Counted from the first letter of the stretch, positions 16,173-25,147 are shown. The stretch: 64,000 nt of DNA from Streptomyces sp. NBC_01224 (GCF_036002945.1 NZ_CP108529.1:8427001-8491000); one strand, 5' to 3'. Numbers and translations: made by a program. Notes: generated by a model not told the origin, from the letters alone.

Positions 16173-18430
16173 CCACCCGTCCTCAGGGCGTAGTGGGCGC
16201 TGACCTGCGAGCTGCTCAGCGCGGTCGGGTAGACGGCGGTCTCGTCGATCTGCCCGGCGAAGAAGCTGCTCGTCGGCTGGTTCGGCCAGTTGTTCAGGTT
16301 GTCGCCGCCCACCCTCCAGTAGCCGCTGTAGTTCTCATTGCCGGTGTACAGGGCGTTCGAGGCGCGGAGCTGCCCGTCCACGTACAGCGACATGCCGCCG
16401 GTGCCCTGCGTGGCGACGACATGGTGCCAGGCGCCGTCGTTGTAGGCGGCAGGCGTCGTGATGGCCCTGGTGCCGCCGCTGTAGACCCCGAAGATCAGCC
16501 GCCCGTCATTGCGCATGTACACATGCTTGTCGTACTGGTTGCTGTTCTGCATGGTCACATTGCCGAAGCCGATGATCTTCCCTCCCCTGGTGGTTGTCGT
16601 CTTGATCCATGTCTCCACCGAGAACCTGGTGGGCTGCGCATGACGCTTGTTGCTGTACGCGTACTGGTTCGATCCGTTGAAGCCGATCGCGGTTGAGGCA
16701 CCCGCCACAGCGGCCGGAGTCTGCCGGTAGGCGGGGGAGTTGCGCAGGAATCCGTTGTCCAGCCCGCTGCCGGTGTCTGCGGCGAAGGTCGAGGTGCCTT
16801 CGTCGTAGCGCCAGTACAGCGAAGCACCGTCCGCCAGCACCCTGGCGGGGTACTTCTCGGCGGTTGACGCCACGGTGGCGGACAGGGCGGGCGACTTGGC
16901 ACTGGTGTTGGTGCCGTCGCTCGCACTGATCCGGTACGAGTGGGTCTCACCCGCGGCCACGTCCGTATCGGTCCACCTCAGCTGTGGCCGGTCCCAGAAC
17001 AGCGAGTACCCCGTCGTGGTGTACACCGGGGTGCTCGCACCGTCCTTGTAGATCCGGTAGGTGAGCTCACCGTCGTCGGCGTCGAAGCTCGTCTGCCAAT
17101 TGACCTCCACCTTGCCCGCGGCAACGGTGGACAGGCTGACGTTCGGCACCCACGGCGCCCCGGTGTCGGGGCCGTCGGCGAACCGGGTGAGGCCCTGCTG
17201 CGCGGAGCCGTTGACGGTGGTGAACTCGCCGCCCACCCACAGATAGTGATGGCCGCCCTTGTCGGTCTGCGCCATCACCCGCGGTCCGACCGGCTCCCCG
17301 ATGCCGTCGTTGGTGTCCGGGAACCAGGGGAGCAGCTTCGGGTCGTCGACGGACTGGGCCAGCAGATGCTTGCGCGGCTGGTCCGGGAACTCACCCATGC
17401 TGGCGCAGTCGTGCGCGTGACTGCCGCTGTACAGAACGCCGTTGTGCACGAGGACGGCCTGGGTGGCGCCCAGGCAGGTGTCCCGCCAGCGCTGCTCGAA
17501 GTTGCTGAGGTTCAGCGCGATCCGGCCGTCGAAGACACCGCCTCCGGTGCCCTCGTTGGCGGTGTAGAAGCCGGTGGCATCCGTGGTCAGGTCCTGCACC
17601 GTGGAGGTGTTCGGAATGAAGCCGGCCGGGTAGCTCTTGGCGACGGCACCGGTGGTGGCATCCACGACGGCCAGCGCGTGCGAGGTGGTGCCGTTGACGG
17701 TGAAGAAGTCACCGCCGATCAGCACGTGTTTCTGATCGGGTGTCAGCTCCACGGCCCGGCCCACCTCGTCGGTGTTGGCCGTCCACGGCTTCAGCGCGGC
17801 GCCCGTGGTGACCGCGGCGAACTTGTTCCGGGTCTGCCCCGCCACTGTGTTGAAGTCACCGCCCAGATAGACGGTGTCGGCCGTGACGGCCAGCGCCCGT
17901 ACCGTCGCGGAGACGGAGACCTTGAAGTTCTGGCGCGGGGTGCAGGTCGCGGTGTCGATCGCGGCGATATTGCTCACTCCGACCCCGCTCACCGCCCCGA
18001 ACTGCCCGCCGACGTACAGGGTCTTCTGATCGGGGGAGAGTGCGAGGGCCCGTACGGTCGCTGTCCCCGACGAGAGCGTGAACGACAGACTGCAGCCGGT
18101 CGGTGCACCGGTTGCCGCATCGAACGCGGCGAAGTTCACCGCGGGCTGTTCGGAGGTTCCGGCGGCCGCGTCCGGTGGCCGGACGGTGGAGAAGGTCCCG
18201 CCGGTGTACACGACACCGGCGTCCGACGCGGCCATCGACCAGACGATGCCGTTGGTCTGCCAGGTGGTGAGGTCGTCCGCGGTCAGGGAGACCGGCGGTG
18301 TGAGGGCCGCGGCCGGGGAGCCCCCGGACGCGGCGGCGGTCAGGGCTCCGGCGAGCAGGCAGAGCGCGGCGGCCGCGGCACGTGCCCTGCCGCGTCCGAT
18401 GGGTCTGCGCCCCGTACTTCCGTTCATCAT
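16169..18430 (-). CDS. Secreted beta-propeller plus LamG-domain protein
   Basis: A 753-residue exported protein. The signal peptide spans about 1-43 (Arg-rich, then a hydrophobic core, ends near AAA-LTPP). Residues about 50-430 hold repeated VYxGGxFxTV-type blades (VVYTGGTFSTV, LYVGGQFGAV, VYLGGDFNTV, VLIGGDFFTV, LWVGGEFTTV), a propeller. A fibronectin-like segment follows (about 450-530), then a LamG/concanavalin-like lectin domain (about 545-750; FSVETWIKTT, YLYVDG-type strand, AGQIDETAVY). It may bind the exported polysaccharide. It overlaps both neighbours by 4 bp in the chain starting at gmd. Confidence 0.85.
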   Translation of the reverse strand: MMNGSTGRRPIGRGRARAAAAALCLLAGALTAAASGGSPAAALTPPVSLTADDLTTWQTNGIVWSMAASDAGVVYTGGTFSTVRPPDAAAGTSEQPAVNFAAFDAATGAPTGCSLSFTLSSGTATVRALALSPDQKTLYVGGQFGAVSGVGVSNIAAIDTATCTPRQNFKVSVSATVRALAVTADTVYLGGDFNTVAGQTRNKFAAVTTGAALKPWTANTDEVGRAVELTPDQKHVLIGGDFFTVNGTTSHALAVVDATTGAVAKSYPAGFIPNTSTVQDLTTDATGFYTANEGTGGGVFDGRIALNLSNFEQRWRDTCLGATQAVLVHNGVLYSGSHAHDCASMGEFPDQPRKHLLAQSVDDPKLLPWFPDTNDGIGEPVGPRVMAQTDKGGHHYLWVGGEFTTVNGSAQQGLTRFADGPDTGAPWVPNVSLSTVAAGKVEVNWQTSFDADDGELTYRIYKDGASTPVYTTTGYSLFWDRPQLRWTDTDVAAGETHSYRISASDGTNTSAKSPALSATVASTAEKYPARVLADGASLYWRYDEGTSTFAADTGSGLDNGFLRNSPAYRQTPAAVAGASTAIGFNGSNQYAYSNKRHAQPTRFSVETWIKTTTTRGGKIIGFGNVTMQNSNQYDKHVYMRNDGRLIFGVYSGGTRAITTPAAYNDGAWHHVVATQGTGGMSLYVDGQLRASNALYTGNENYSGYWRVGGDNLNNWPNQPTSSFFAGQIDETAVYPTALSSSQVSAHYALRTGG

Positions 18431-18735
18431 TCAGCTCCGAAGGTGAGAACGAGCTGCGGCCGGAAGGCCGCGGTTCCTGCCTCGTCCGACCGGCGGCGGA
18501 GACTGTCCGTCCCGCTGCCGGCGAGGGCGAGTGAGTGGTCCGGGCCCGGGGCCCGGACCGGTGCGGACGCGCTCGGGTCCACCGGGCAGCCGGTGGAGAG
18601 CGAGGTCGTGCCCGTATTGGTCCCCGGCACGGTCGTGGGGTGCGACGGCCGGGTGCTGTGGGTGATTGCCGAACCGGTCGACATACCGGTGACCGGCAGG
18701 GCGGTGCGGCTGTCGGATGTGCCCGGATCTCTCAT
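18427..18735 (-). CDS. Small protein with a DNRLRE-like C-terminal tail
   Basis: A 102-residue open frame, overlapping gmd upstream and the LamG gene downstream by 4 bp each, so it is translated. The first two thirds are Ser/Thr/Pro-rich with no signal peptide. The last 35 residues (SLALAGSGTDSL, DEAGTAAFRPQLVLTFG) resemble the closing strands of DNRLRE carbohydrate-binding domains (typically SREAGT-x-PQLVVT). It looks like the end of a longer domain left after truncation, or a small adaptor. Function unknown. Confidence 0.55.
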   Translation of the reverse strand: MRDPGTSDSRTALPVTGMSTGSAITHSTRPSHPTTVPGTNTGTTSLSTGCPVDPSASAPVRAPGPDHSLALAGSGTDSLRRRSDEAGTAAFRPQLVLTFGAE

Positions 18736-19745
18736 CGGTCCACCCGCACAGCCGCTCCGGCGAGTTGGTCGGACAGCTGACGGACGTCCGCTTCGACCAT
18801 GATCCTGGCGAGCTCCTGCGATTTCACGGCCGGTTTCCAGCCGAGCAGTTCCTCGGCCTTGGTGGCATCACCGATCAGCGCGTCGACCTCGCTGGGGCGC
18901 TCGTATTTGGCGTCGTAGCGGACGTGCTCCCGCCAGTCCAGGCCGGCGTGCGCGAAGGCGTACTCCAGGAACTGCCGGACGCTGACACCCTCGCCGGTGG
19001 CCACCACATAGTCGTCCGGGGTGTCGCACTGCAGCATGCGCCACATCGCGTCGACGTACTCGGGGGCGTAGCCCCAGTCGCGCACGGCATCGAGGTTGCC
19101 CAGATGGAGGTGGGTCTGCAGACCCGCCCTGATCCTGGCCACCCCACGAGTGATCTTCCGGGTCACGAACGTCTCGCCGCGGCGCGGGGACTCGTGGTTG
19201 AAGAGAATCCCGTTGACCGCGAACATCCCGTACGCCTCACGGTAGTTGACGGTCGCCCAGTACGAATAGACCTTGGCGACGCTGTACGGGCTCCGCGGAT
19301 GGAAGGGGGTCTTCTCGTTCTGCGGCGGAGGGGTGGCGCCGAACATCTCCGACGAGGACGCCTGGTAGATACGGGTGTCGATGCCGCTCGCGCGGACGGC
19401 CTCCAGCAGCCGGATGGTGCCGAGACCGGTGATGTCGCCGGTGTACAGCGGAGCGTCGAACGAGACGCGGACGTGCGACTGCGCACCCAGGTTGTAGACC
19501 TCGTCCGGCCGGATGTCGCGCAGCAGATTCACCAGCGCGACCCCGTCGGCGAGGTCGGCGTGATGCAGGACGAACGAACGGTTCTCTTCCTCCGGTCCCT
19601 GGTAGATGTGGTCGATCCGCTCGGTGTTGAAGCTCGACGAGCGGCGTATCAGTCCATGGACCGTGTACCCCTTGTCGAGCAGCAGCTCGGACAGGTACGA
19701 ACCGTCCTGTCCGGTCACGCCGGTGATGAGTGCGGTCTTCGCCAC
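18732..19745 (-). CDS. gmd: GDP-mannose 4,6-dehydratase
   Basis: A 337-residue extended SDR enzyme converting GDP-mannose to GDP-4-keto-6-deoxymannose. It has the NAD(P)-binding GVTGQDGSYL, the catalytic triad region with SSSEMFG (about 128) and YSVAKVYSYW (Tyr/Lys about 155-159), and the Gmd hallmark FNHESPRRGETFVTRKI. The GTG at 19745 follows AGGGGGG. It is divergent from fcl, 114 bp apart, and together they yield GDP-L-fucose. It heads the five-gene reverse-strand chain. Confidence 0.96.
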   Translation of the reverse strand: MAKTALITGVTGQDGSYLSELLLDKGYTVHGLIRRSSSFNTERIDHIYQGPEEENRSFVLHHADLADGVALVNLLRDIRPDEVYNLGAQSHVRVSFDAPLYTGDITGLGTIRLLEAVRASGIDTRIYQASSSEMFGATPPPQNEKTPFHPRSPYSVAKVYSYWATVNYREAYGMFAVNGILFNHESPRRGETFVTRKITRGVARIRAGLQTHLHLGNLDAVRDWGYAPEYVDAMWRMLQCDTPDDYVVATGEGVSVRQFLEYAFAHAGLDWREHVRYDAKYERPSEVDALIGDATKAEELLGWKPAVKSQELARIMVEADVRQLSDQLAGAAVRVDR

Positions 19746-19859
19746 GACTCCCCCCTCTGTGTTCGCCTGAAAGGCTGTTGGTTCTCACCGAAATATCGGA
19801 ATTGAGCGATCTGCGGCAAAACGTCACCACCGCCTGCGGCTGCTGGCACAATCCGAGCC

Positions 19860-20843
19860 ATGACGACTGATCTCCCCGGCCCTCCCCAGGAATCCGTCCG
19901 CCCCCTCCTACGACCCGGCGCCCGCATATTCGTCGCGGGCCACCGCGGTCTGGTCGGTTCGGCGGTGGTACGCCGCCTCACCGCCGCGGGACACGAGGTG
20001 ATCACCCGCGATCGCGATCACCTCGATCTGCGCGACGCCGCGCGGACCGAGGCATTTCTCCGCGAGGTCCGTCCGGACGCAGTGGTGCTGGCCGCCGCCA
20101 GGGTCGGCGGGATCATGGCCAACAGCACGTATCCGGTGCAGTTCCTCGAAGACAATCTGCGTATCCAGCTGAGCGTCATCGCCGGAGCACATGCCGCCGG
20201 GGTCGAGCGGCTGCTCTTCCTCGGCTCGTCCTGCATCTACCCGAAGCGATCCCCGCAGCCGATCCCCGAAAGCGCCCTGCTCACCGGCCCGTTGGAGCCG
20301 ACGAACGAGGCATACGCACTGGCCAAGATCGCCGGAATCGTGCAGACCCAGTCCTACCGCCGACAGTACGGAGCCTCGTACATCAGCGCCATGCCCACCA
20401 ACCTCTACGGCCCGGGCGACAACTTCGACCTGGAGACCTCGCACGTACTGCCGGCGCTGATCCGCCGCTTCCACGAGGCGCGACGCGACGGCTCGCCCGC
20501 GGTCACGCTCTGGGGCTCCGGCAGCCCGCGCCGCGAATTCCTGCACGTCGACGATCTGGCCGCCGCGTGCCTCCTGCTGCTGGAGTGCTACGACGGTGAC
20601 GAGCCCGTCAACGTCGGCTGCGGGAAGGACCTGACGATCCGTGAACTTGCCGAAATGATAGGCGATGTGACGGACTACCAGGGTTCTCTCGAATGGGACA
20701 CGTCGAAGCCCGACGGCACCCCGCGCAAGCTGCTCGACGTCTCCCGGCTCACCTCCCTCGGCTTCGCACCGCAGATTCCACTGCGCGACGGGATCGCTCG
20801 TACCTACGCATGGTGGCTGGAGCGGCAGACCGCACAGGTCTGA
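19860..20843 (+). CDS. fcl: GDP-L-fucose synthase
   Basis: A 327-residue SDR epimerase/reductase converting the Gmd product to GDP-L-fucose. It has FVAGHRGLVGSAVVRRL for NADPH, the LGSSCIYP catalytic Ser/Cys segment, YALAKIAGI (Tyr/Lys), the MPTNLYGPGDNFD motif and REFLHVDDLA. An N-terminal extension of about 20 residues precedes the Rossmann fold. It is divergent from gmd with 114 bp between starts, suggesting a shared promoter region. Confidence 0.95.
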   Translation: MTTDLPGPPQESVRPLLRPGARIFVAGHRGLVGSAVVRRLTAAGHEVITRDRDHLDLRDAARTEAFLREVRPDAVVLAAARVGGIMANSTYPVQFLEDNLRIQLSVIAGAHAAGVERLLFLGSSCIYPKRSPQPIPESALLTGPLEPTNEAYALAKIAGIVQTQSYRRQYGASYISAMPTNLYGPGDNFDLETSHVLPALIRRFHEARRDGSPAVTLWGSGSPRREFLHVDDLAAACLLLLECYDGDEPVNVGCGKDLTIRELAEMIGDVTDYQGSLEWDTSKPDGTPRKLLDVSRLTSLGFAPQIPLRDGIARTYAWWLERQTAQV

Positions 20844-20901
20844 GCGGACCCGACGGGCCGACCGGCACGGGCCGGCCGCCGCAACGCGACGGCCGCCCCT
20901 C

Positions 20902-20925
20902 CCTCCGGCCCCGCGCAGCCGGAGG
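20902..20925 (+). terminator. Hairpin after fcl
   Basis: CCTCCGGC (20902-20909) pairs with GCCGGAGG (20918-20925), an 8-bp GC-rich stem with an 8-nt loop followed by TTT. It lies in the gap between the convergent fcl and priming-transferase genes, about 60 bp after the fcl stop. Confidence 0.5.
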
Positions 20926-20957
20926 TTTCGCACTCTTCGCATCGACGGCCGCCGCAC

Positions 20958-22505
20958 TCAGTACGCCCCGCGGCCGTCGGTGACGGCACGCAGCGTGCGG
21001 GCCATGAGTCCCATGTCCGTGGCCACCGACCAGTTGTCGACGTACCACAGGTCGAGCGAGACGGTCTCCTGCCAGGACAGGTCCGAGCGCCCGCTGACCT
21101 GCCACAGACCGGTCAGTCCCGGCCTGACCGCGAGCCGGCGGAGCTCGCGCTCGTCGTAGCGGGACACCTCATCCGGCAGTGGAGGCCGAGGGCCGACCAG
21201 CGACATGTCGCCCCGGAGCACATTGAGCAGTTGCGGCAGTTCGTCGAGAGATGTCCGGCGCAGCAGACGGCCGATCCCGGTCACCCGGGGGTCGCGGCGC
21301 ATCTTGAACATCGGGCCGTCGTTCTCGTTCGCCGTGACCAGCTGAGCCTTGTGGCTCTCGGCGTTCACCACCATCGTCCGGAACTTCCACATGGTGAACG
21401 GCCGGTTGTGCTGCCCGTGGCGGATCTGGCGGTGGAGGGCCGGCCCGTTCGAGCCGAGACGCACCGCCGCCCCGATCAGGAGCAGCAGGGGTGCGAGAAC
21501 GAGCAGACCGAGTGCGGCGCCGGTACGGTCCACCATGGCCTTCAGGACCATCTGTGGTCCCCGGCGCAGCGGCGGCGCGATGTGCAGCAGGGTCACCCCG
21601 GCCGCCGCGGACGGCCGTACCCGGCCGGCCGCGATGCCCGAGAGCTCCGACAGCACGGACAGCGGAAGCCCGCCGTCGTGCAGCCCCCAGGAGAGCCGGC
21701 GCAGCCGCTCCTCGGAGAGCTGCGGCCCGGGCACCACCAGAGCCAGGTCCGCGTCATGGGTGAAGGCTCCGCCCAGCACGGTCGACGCATCGTCGTCGGC
21801 CGGCGCCGGTGCGAGCCGGCCCGGCACCTGGACCTCGCACTCCAGCGGCGCGGTCCCCACCGGTATGGCGGCCACGACCGAGTACGGATGGTCCGCACGG
21901 GAACCGAGCAGCTGCACCGCGCGTTCCACCCCCGGAGCCTCACCGACCACCAGCACCCGCCGGACCGCCCGCTGCTGCCGCCCCGGCCAGGGCAACCGCC
22001 GCACCCCCCATATCGCAATGCCTACGAGCAGGCCGGGCAGCAGGGCCACGACCGCCGTCGCAGGATCGGCCGAATCGCCGGTCATGGTCCTCAGCACGGC
22101 GAGTACACCGATGAGCAGCAGCCAGTCGCCTGTCGTGCTCAGTACCCCCGGCGGATCGCCCGGAGGCCGGTCCGCGTACCGGCCGCGCGCGGCCCGCACA
22201 CCGGACCACGCGAGCGCGGCCACGGCCGCGGCGACCGCGGCCCGCGACTGCCCGCCGGCTCGCAGTACGAGCCATGCCGGAATCCCCAGGCCGACAAGTT
22301 CGGCCCCGATGACGACCGGCAGACACCGGCCCGTCCTTCTCTTCGTCGCGGCCGGTCCTGAACGTTCGCGCTGTACGGTCGGCGCCCTCCACGGATCGTC
22401 GAGTTCCTTGTTGCGAGGCCGATTTGAAGCAGTGCGCGGACGAGGCGCCCCCGCCAGTCCCACAGGTCCTGATCTGTCCGAATCGGGTAGCTCGACATGC
22501 CCCAT
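20958..22505 (-). CDS. Polyprenyl glycosyl-1-phosphate transferase (priming enzyme)
   Basis: A 515-residue membrane enzyme that loads the first sugar-1-phosphate onto undecaprenyl phosphate. The N-terminal part has about four to five helices (95-210) and a soluble region of CoA-binding-like character. The C-terminal bacterial sugar transferase domain (about 340-510) has MWKFRTMV, RRTSLDELPQLLNVL, GDMSLVGPRPPLP and RPGLTGLWQVSGRS. ATG 22505 has GGGGGG three nt upstream; the frame continues upstream without a likely start. It marks the end of the polysaccharide cluster. Confidence 0.93.
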   Translation of the reverse strand: MGHVELPDSDRSGPVGLAGAPRPRTASNRPRNKELDDPWRAPTVQRERSGPAATKRRTGRCLPVVIGAELVGLGIPAWLVLRAGGQSRAAVAAAVAALAWSGVRAARGRYADRPPGDPPGVLSTTGDWLLLIGVLAVLRTMTGDSADPATAVVALLPGLLVGIAIWGVRRLPWPGRQQRAVRRVLVVGEAPGVERAVQLLGSRADHPYSVVAAIPVGTAPLECEVQVPGRLAPAPADDDASTVLGGAFTHDADLALVVPGPQLSEERLRRLSWGLHDGGLPLSVLSELSGIAAGRVRPSAAAGVTLLHIAPPLRRGPQMVLKAMVDRTGAALGLLVLAPLLLLIGAAVRLGSNGPALHRQIRHGQHNRPFTMWKFRTMVVNAESHKAQLVTANENDGPMFKMRRDPRVTGIGRLLRRTSLDELPQLLNVLRGDMSLVGPRPPLPDEVSRYDERELRRLAVRPGLTGLWQVSGRSDLSWQETVSLDLWYVDNWSVATDMGLMARTLRAVTDGRGAY

Positions 22506-22840
22506 GAACCCCCCAGTCACAGTTGCATCGCCACAAACGGGGCGCATCCGCCGATCCCATGGACTGACGGATGCGCGCTCGCTCGCTGCACGATATCCAC
22601 ACACGTGCCATTTCGCTGGAGTTCCAGTGAAGTTCAGACATGCGCACTGGCTCGGAACTCGTCCCGTTCCGGGCTGGATCTCTTGGTCTGTGGGCGACTG
22701 TTCGCATTTGGAAGGTGCCGGAATCGGATGGTGTGCGGACATGTACGTCACCAGTTGCATGGCTCCACCAACAGGTTTGTCTGGGAGGATGCACCGTCGG
22801 GATCACGACACCAGGCCATGAGCGAAAGTGGGGACGTGCG
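22506..22840. other. 335-bp divergent intergenic region
   Basis: This separates the priming transferase (reverse) from alditol oxidase (forward) and should hold promoters for both. I see no convincing small gene. A short palindrome, CTGGA-GT-TCCAG (22616-22627), sits near its middle. No other structure stands out by eye. Confidence 0.5.
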
Positions 22841-24100
22841 GTGACTCCCGCGGAGAAGAACTGGGCCGGAAACATCACGTTCGGCGCGCGGCGGCTGAGT
22901 ATGCCCCGCTCCGAGGCCGAACTGCGGGAGACGGTGTCCGCCTCGACCGCGGTACATGCGCTCGGAACCCGGCACTCCTTCAATACCGTCGCCGACACAC
23001 GCGGCGATCTGGTGTCGGTGGCCGGGCTGCCCCGCAGGGTCGAGATCGACCGGGAGGCAGGGGCGGTCACCGTCGCCGCGGGGCTGCGTTTCGGGGAGTT
23101 CGCCGACGCACTGCACGAGAACGGGTACGCCCTGCACAACCTCGGTTCGCTGCCGCACATCTCGGTCGCCGGGGCCTGCGCGACCGGAACCCACGGCTCG
23201 GGAGTCGGTAACAGTTCCATCGCGGGGGCCGTCCGGGCGCTGGACATGGTCACGGCCGACGGCCGGAACGTGTCACTGAGGCGTGGAGACGCGGACTTTC
23301 CCGGAGCCGTGGTGGCCATGGGCGCGCTGGGCGTGGTGACCGCGCTGACGCTGGACGTGGTGCCCGCCTTCGACGTACAGCAGTGGGTCTACGAGGATCT
23401 GCCGGAGTCCCGGCTCACGGACAGTTTCGACGAGGTGATGTCGGCCGCGTACAGCGTCAGTGTCTTCACCGACTGGCGTGAGGGGCCGCTCAACCAGGTG
23501 TGGCTCAAGCAGCGGGTGGGTTCCGACGGTCCGCAGCGGGCGCCCGAGGAGTGGCTCGGCGCGCGGCTCGCGGACGGGCCGCGCCATCCGATCGCCGGGA
23601 TGCCGGCCGAGAACTGCACCCGCCAGCAGGGCGTTGCCGGACCGTGGCACCGGCGCCTTCCGCACTTCCGCCTGGAGTTCACCCCCAGCAACGGGGACGA
23701 ACTGCAGTCGGAGTACTTCGTGGCCCGGCAGGACGCGCCTTCGGCGTACGAGGCACTGGGCCGGCTCCGGGAGCGGATCGCCCCGCTGCTGCAGATCACC
23801 GAGATCCGCACCGTCGCCCGCGACGATCTGTGGCTGAGCCCGGCGGGCGGCAGGGACTCGGTGGCCTTTCACTTCACCTGGGTGCCGGACACGGCCGTCG
23901 TCACACCGGTGCTCGGGGCGATCGAGGAGGCCCTGGCACCGTTCGGTGCGCGGCCGCACTGGGGCAAGGTGTTCACCACCACCCCCGGGACACTGCGCAC
24001 GCTGTACGGGAAGTACGCCGATTTTGAGCGGCTGACGGCCCGGTTCGACCCGGAGGGCAAGTTCCGGAACGACTTCCTGGCGTGCCACTTCCTCCGTTGA
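22841..24100 (+). CDS. aldO: Alditol oxidase
   Basis: A 419-residue FAD-dependent oxidase acting on sugar alcohols such as xylitol, sorbitol or glycerol, making an aldose and H2O2; soluble. The N-terminus NWAGNITF, GTRHSFN (His about 43, covalent FAD), SLPHISVAGACATGTHGSG and the C-terminal HFTWV, RPHWGKVFT and ALDP/FDPEGKFRN segments match the characterised S. coelicolor AldO closely, with the same length (418 there). The GTG at 22841 follows GGGGA; the upstream extension in frame is non-conserved. It lies apart from the molybdenum hydroxylase operon that follows. Confidence 0.93.
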   Translation: MTPAEKNWAGNITFGARRLSMPRSEAELRETVSASTAVHALGTRHSFNTVADTRGDLVSVAGLPRRVEIDREAGAVTVAAGLRFGEFADALHENGYALHNLGSLPHISVAGACATGTHGSGVGNSSIAGAVRALDMVTADGRNVSLRRGDADFPGAVVAMGALGVVTALTLDVVPAFDVQQWVYEDLPESRLTDSFDEVMSAAYSVSVFTDWREGPLNQVWLKQRVGSDGPQRAPEEWLGARLADGPRHPIAGMPAENCTRQQGVAGPWHRRLPHFRLEFTPSNGDELQSEYFVARQDAPSAYEALGRLRERIAPLLQITEIRTVARDDLWLSPAGGRDSVAFHFTWVPDTAVVTPVLGAIEEALAPFGARPHWGKVFTTTPGTLRTLYGKYADFERLTARFDPEGKFRNDFLACHFLR

Positions 24101-24273
24101 GCGGCCATCCGCAGCGGTGTCCCGGCCGCCCGGGGGAGCGAGGTCAGAGGCTGTCGCGGTCGTCCTCGCAGGACGAGCCGGAACGCGCGAACGGGCCCGG
24201 CCGGGTGGATCCTGGTGACAGGACGGCGTCGTGGCGGCGGACCGAGGCCGGGCGCGGTCGCAGGAGGTGCGCG

Positions 24274-24573
24274 ATGACTCGCACGCTGGAGTGGCAGGTC
24301 CGCGTCGGTCTGTCCGAGGAGGACGGTACGACCAGGGCCGAGGCGGTACTGGACACCGGCTCCGCAAAGCTCATCGGACATGGGGTCGCCCGCTGCAACC
24401 CGCAGGACGTGGACGTTCCCGTCATCGGCGACGAACTCGCGGCGAGCCGCGCCATGAAGGACGTCGCCGCGCAGTTGATGAAGGCCGCCGACCATGAACT
24501 GGAAACGGTCGGAGCCGGACCCGCGAGCGGGCCGGTCGCACCGCCGTACGCATGGTCCGACACCACGGCCTGA
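24274..24573 (+). CDS. DUF1876-family protein
   Basis: A 99-residue protein with the DUF1876 pattern (WQVRVGLSEEDGTTRAEAVL, then GHGVARCNP, GDELAASRAM). Function is unknown; homologues are small soluble actinobacterial proteins, some stress-related. The ATG at 24274 has AGGAGG seven nt upstream. It ends 16 bp before coxS and may be in the same transcript. Confidence 0.88.
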   Translation: MTRTLEWQVRVGLSEEDGTTRAEAVLDTGSAKLIGHGVARCNPQDVDVPVIGDELAASRAMKDVAAQLMKAADHELETVGAGPASGPVAPPYAWSDTTA

Positions 24574-24589
24574 GCCCTGGGGAGGGCAT

Positions 24590-25147
24590 ATGACCCGCAT
24601 CTCGATGACGGTGGACGGCACGAGGTACGAGGACGAGGTCGAGCCCCGGCTGCTGCTGGTCCACTACCTCCGCGACCACCTGGGGCTCACCGGCACGCCC
24701 GTCGGCTGTGACACCAGCAACTGCGGGGCGTGCACCGTCGAACTCGACGGCGACAGTGTCAAGAGCTGCTCCGTACTGGCCGTGCAGGCCGATGGCGGCG
24801 AAGTGACGACCGTCCAGGGGCTCGCCTCCGACGGCGAGTGGACGCCGCTGCAGACCGCCTTCCACGAACAGCACGCGCTGCAGTGCGGCTACTGCACCCC
24901 AGGCATGATCATGGCGGCCAGGGACCTGCTCAAGGAGAACCCCGGCCCCACTGCGGAGGAGGTCCGTCACGGGCTCGAGGGCAACCTCTGCCGGTGCACC
25001 GGCTACCAGAACATCGTGCGCGCCGTCCTGGCGGCGGCAGCCGAGGAGCGCCGCCACGCCCCCGCACCCCAGCCCTCGGACACCGGCCGGCCGATGCCGA
25101 GGAGCGGCGCGGCCCCGATCGGCGCCGGGCAGGAGGCCCGGACATGA
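24590..25147 (+). CDS. coxS: Molybdenum hydroxylase 2Fe-2S subunit (CoxS-like)
   Basis: A 185-residue iron-sulfur subunit carrying electrons from the Mo site to FAD. It has a plant-ferredoxin-type cluster (GCDTSNCGACTVELDG plus a fourth Cys) and an alpha-helical [2Fe-2S]-binding domain (QCGYCTPGM and GNLCRCTGYQNI); all eight cysteines are present. The C-terminal 30 residues are a Pro/Arg-rich extension. GGGGAGG precedes ATG 24590. Its stop overlaps the coxL start (ATGA). First gene of the S-L-M operon. Confidence 0.95.
   Translation: MTRISMTVDGTRYEDEVEPRLLLVHYLRDHLGLTGTPVGCDTSNCGACTVELDGDSVKSCSVLAVQADGGEVTTVQGLASDGEWTPLQTAFHEQHALQCGYCTPGMIMAARDLLKENPGPTAEEVRHGLEGNLCRCTGYQNIVRAVLAAAAEERRHAPAPQPSDTGRPMPRSGAAPIGAGQEART

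Noticed and set aside
16940..18802. 620-codon forward frame opposite the LamG gene
   Set aside because: Antisense shadow; no domain and no ribosome site.
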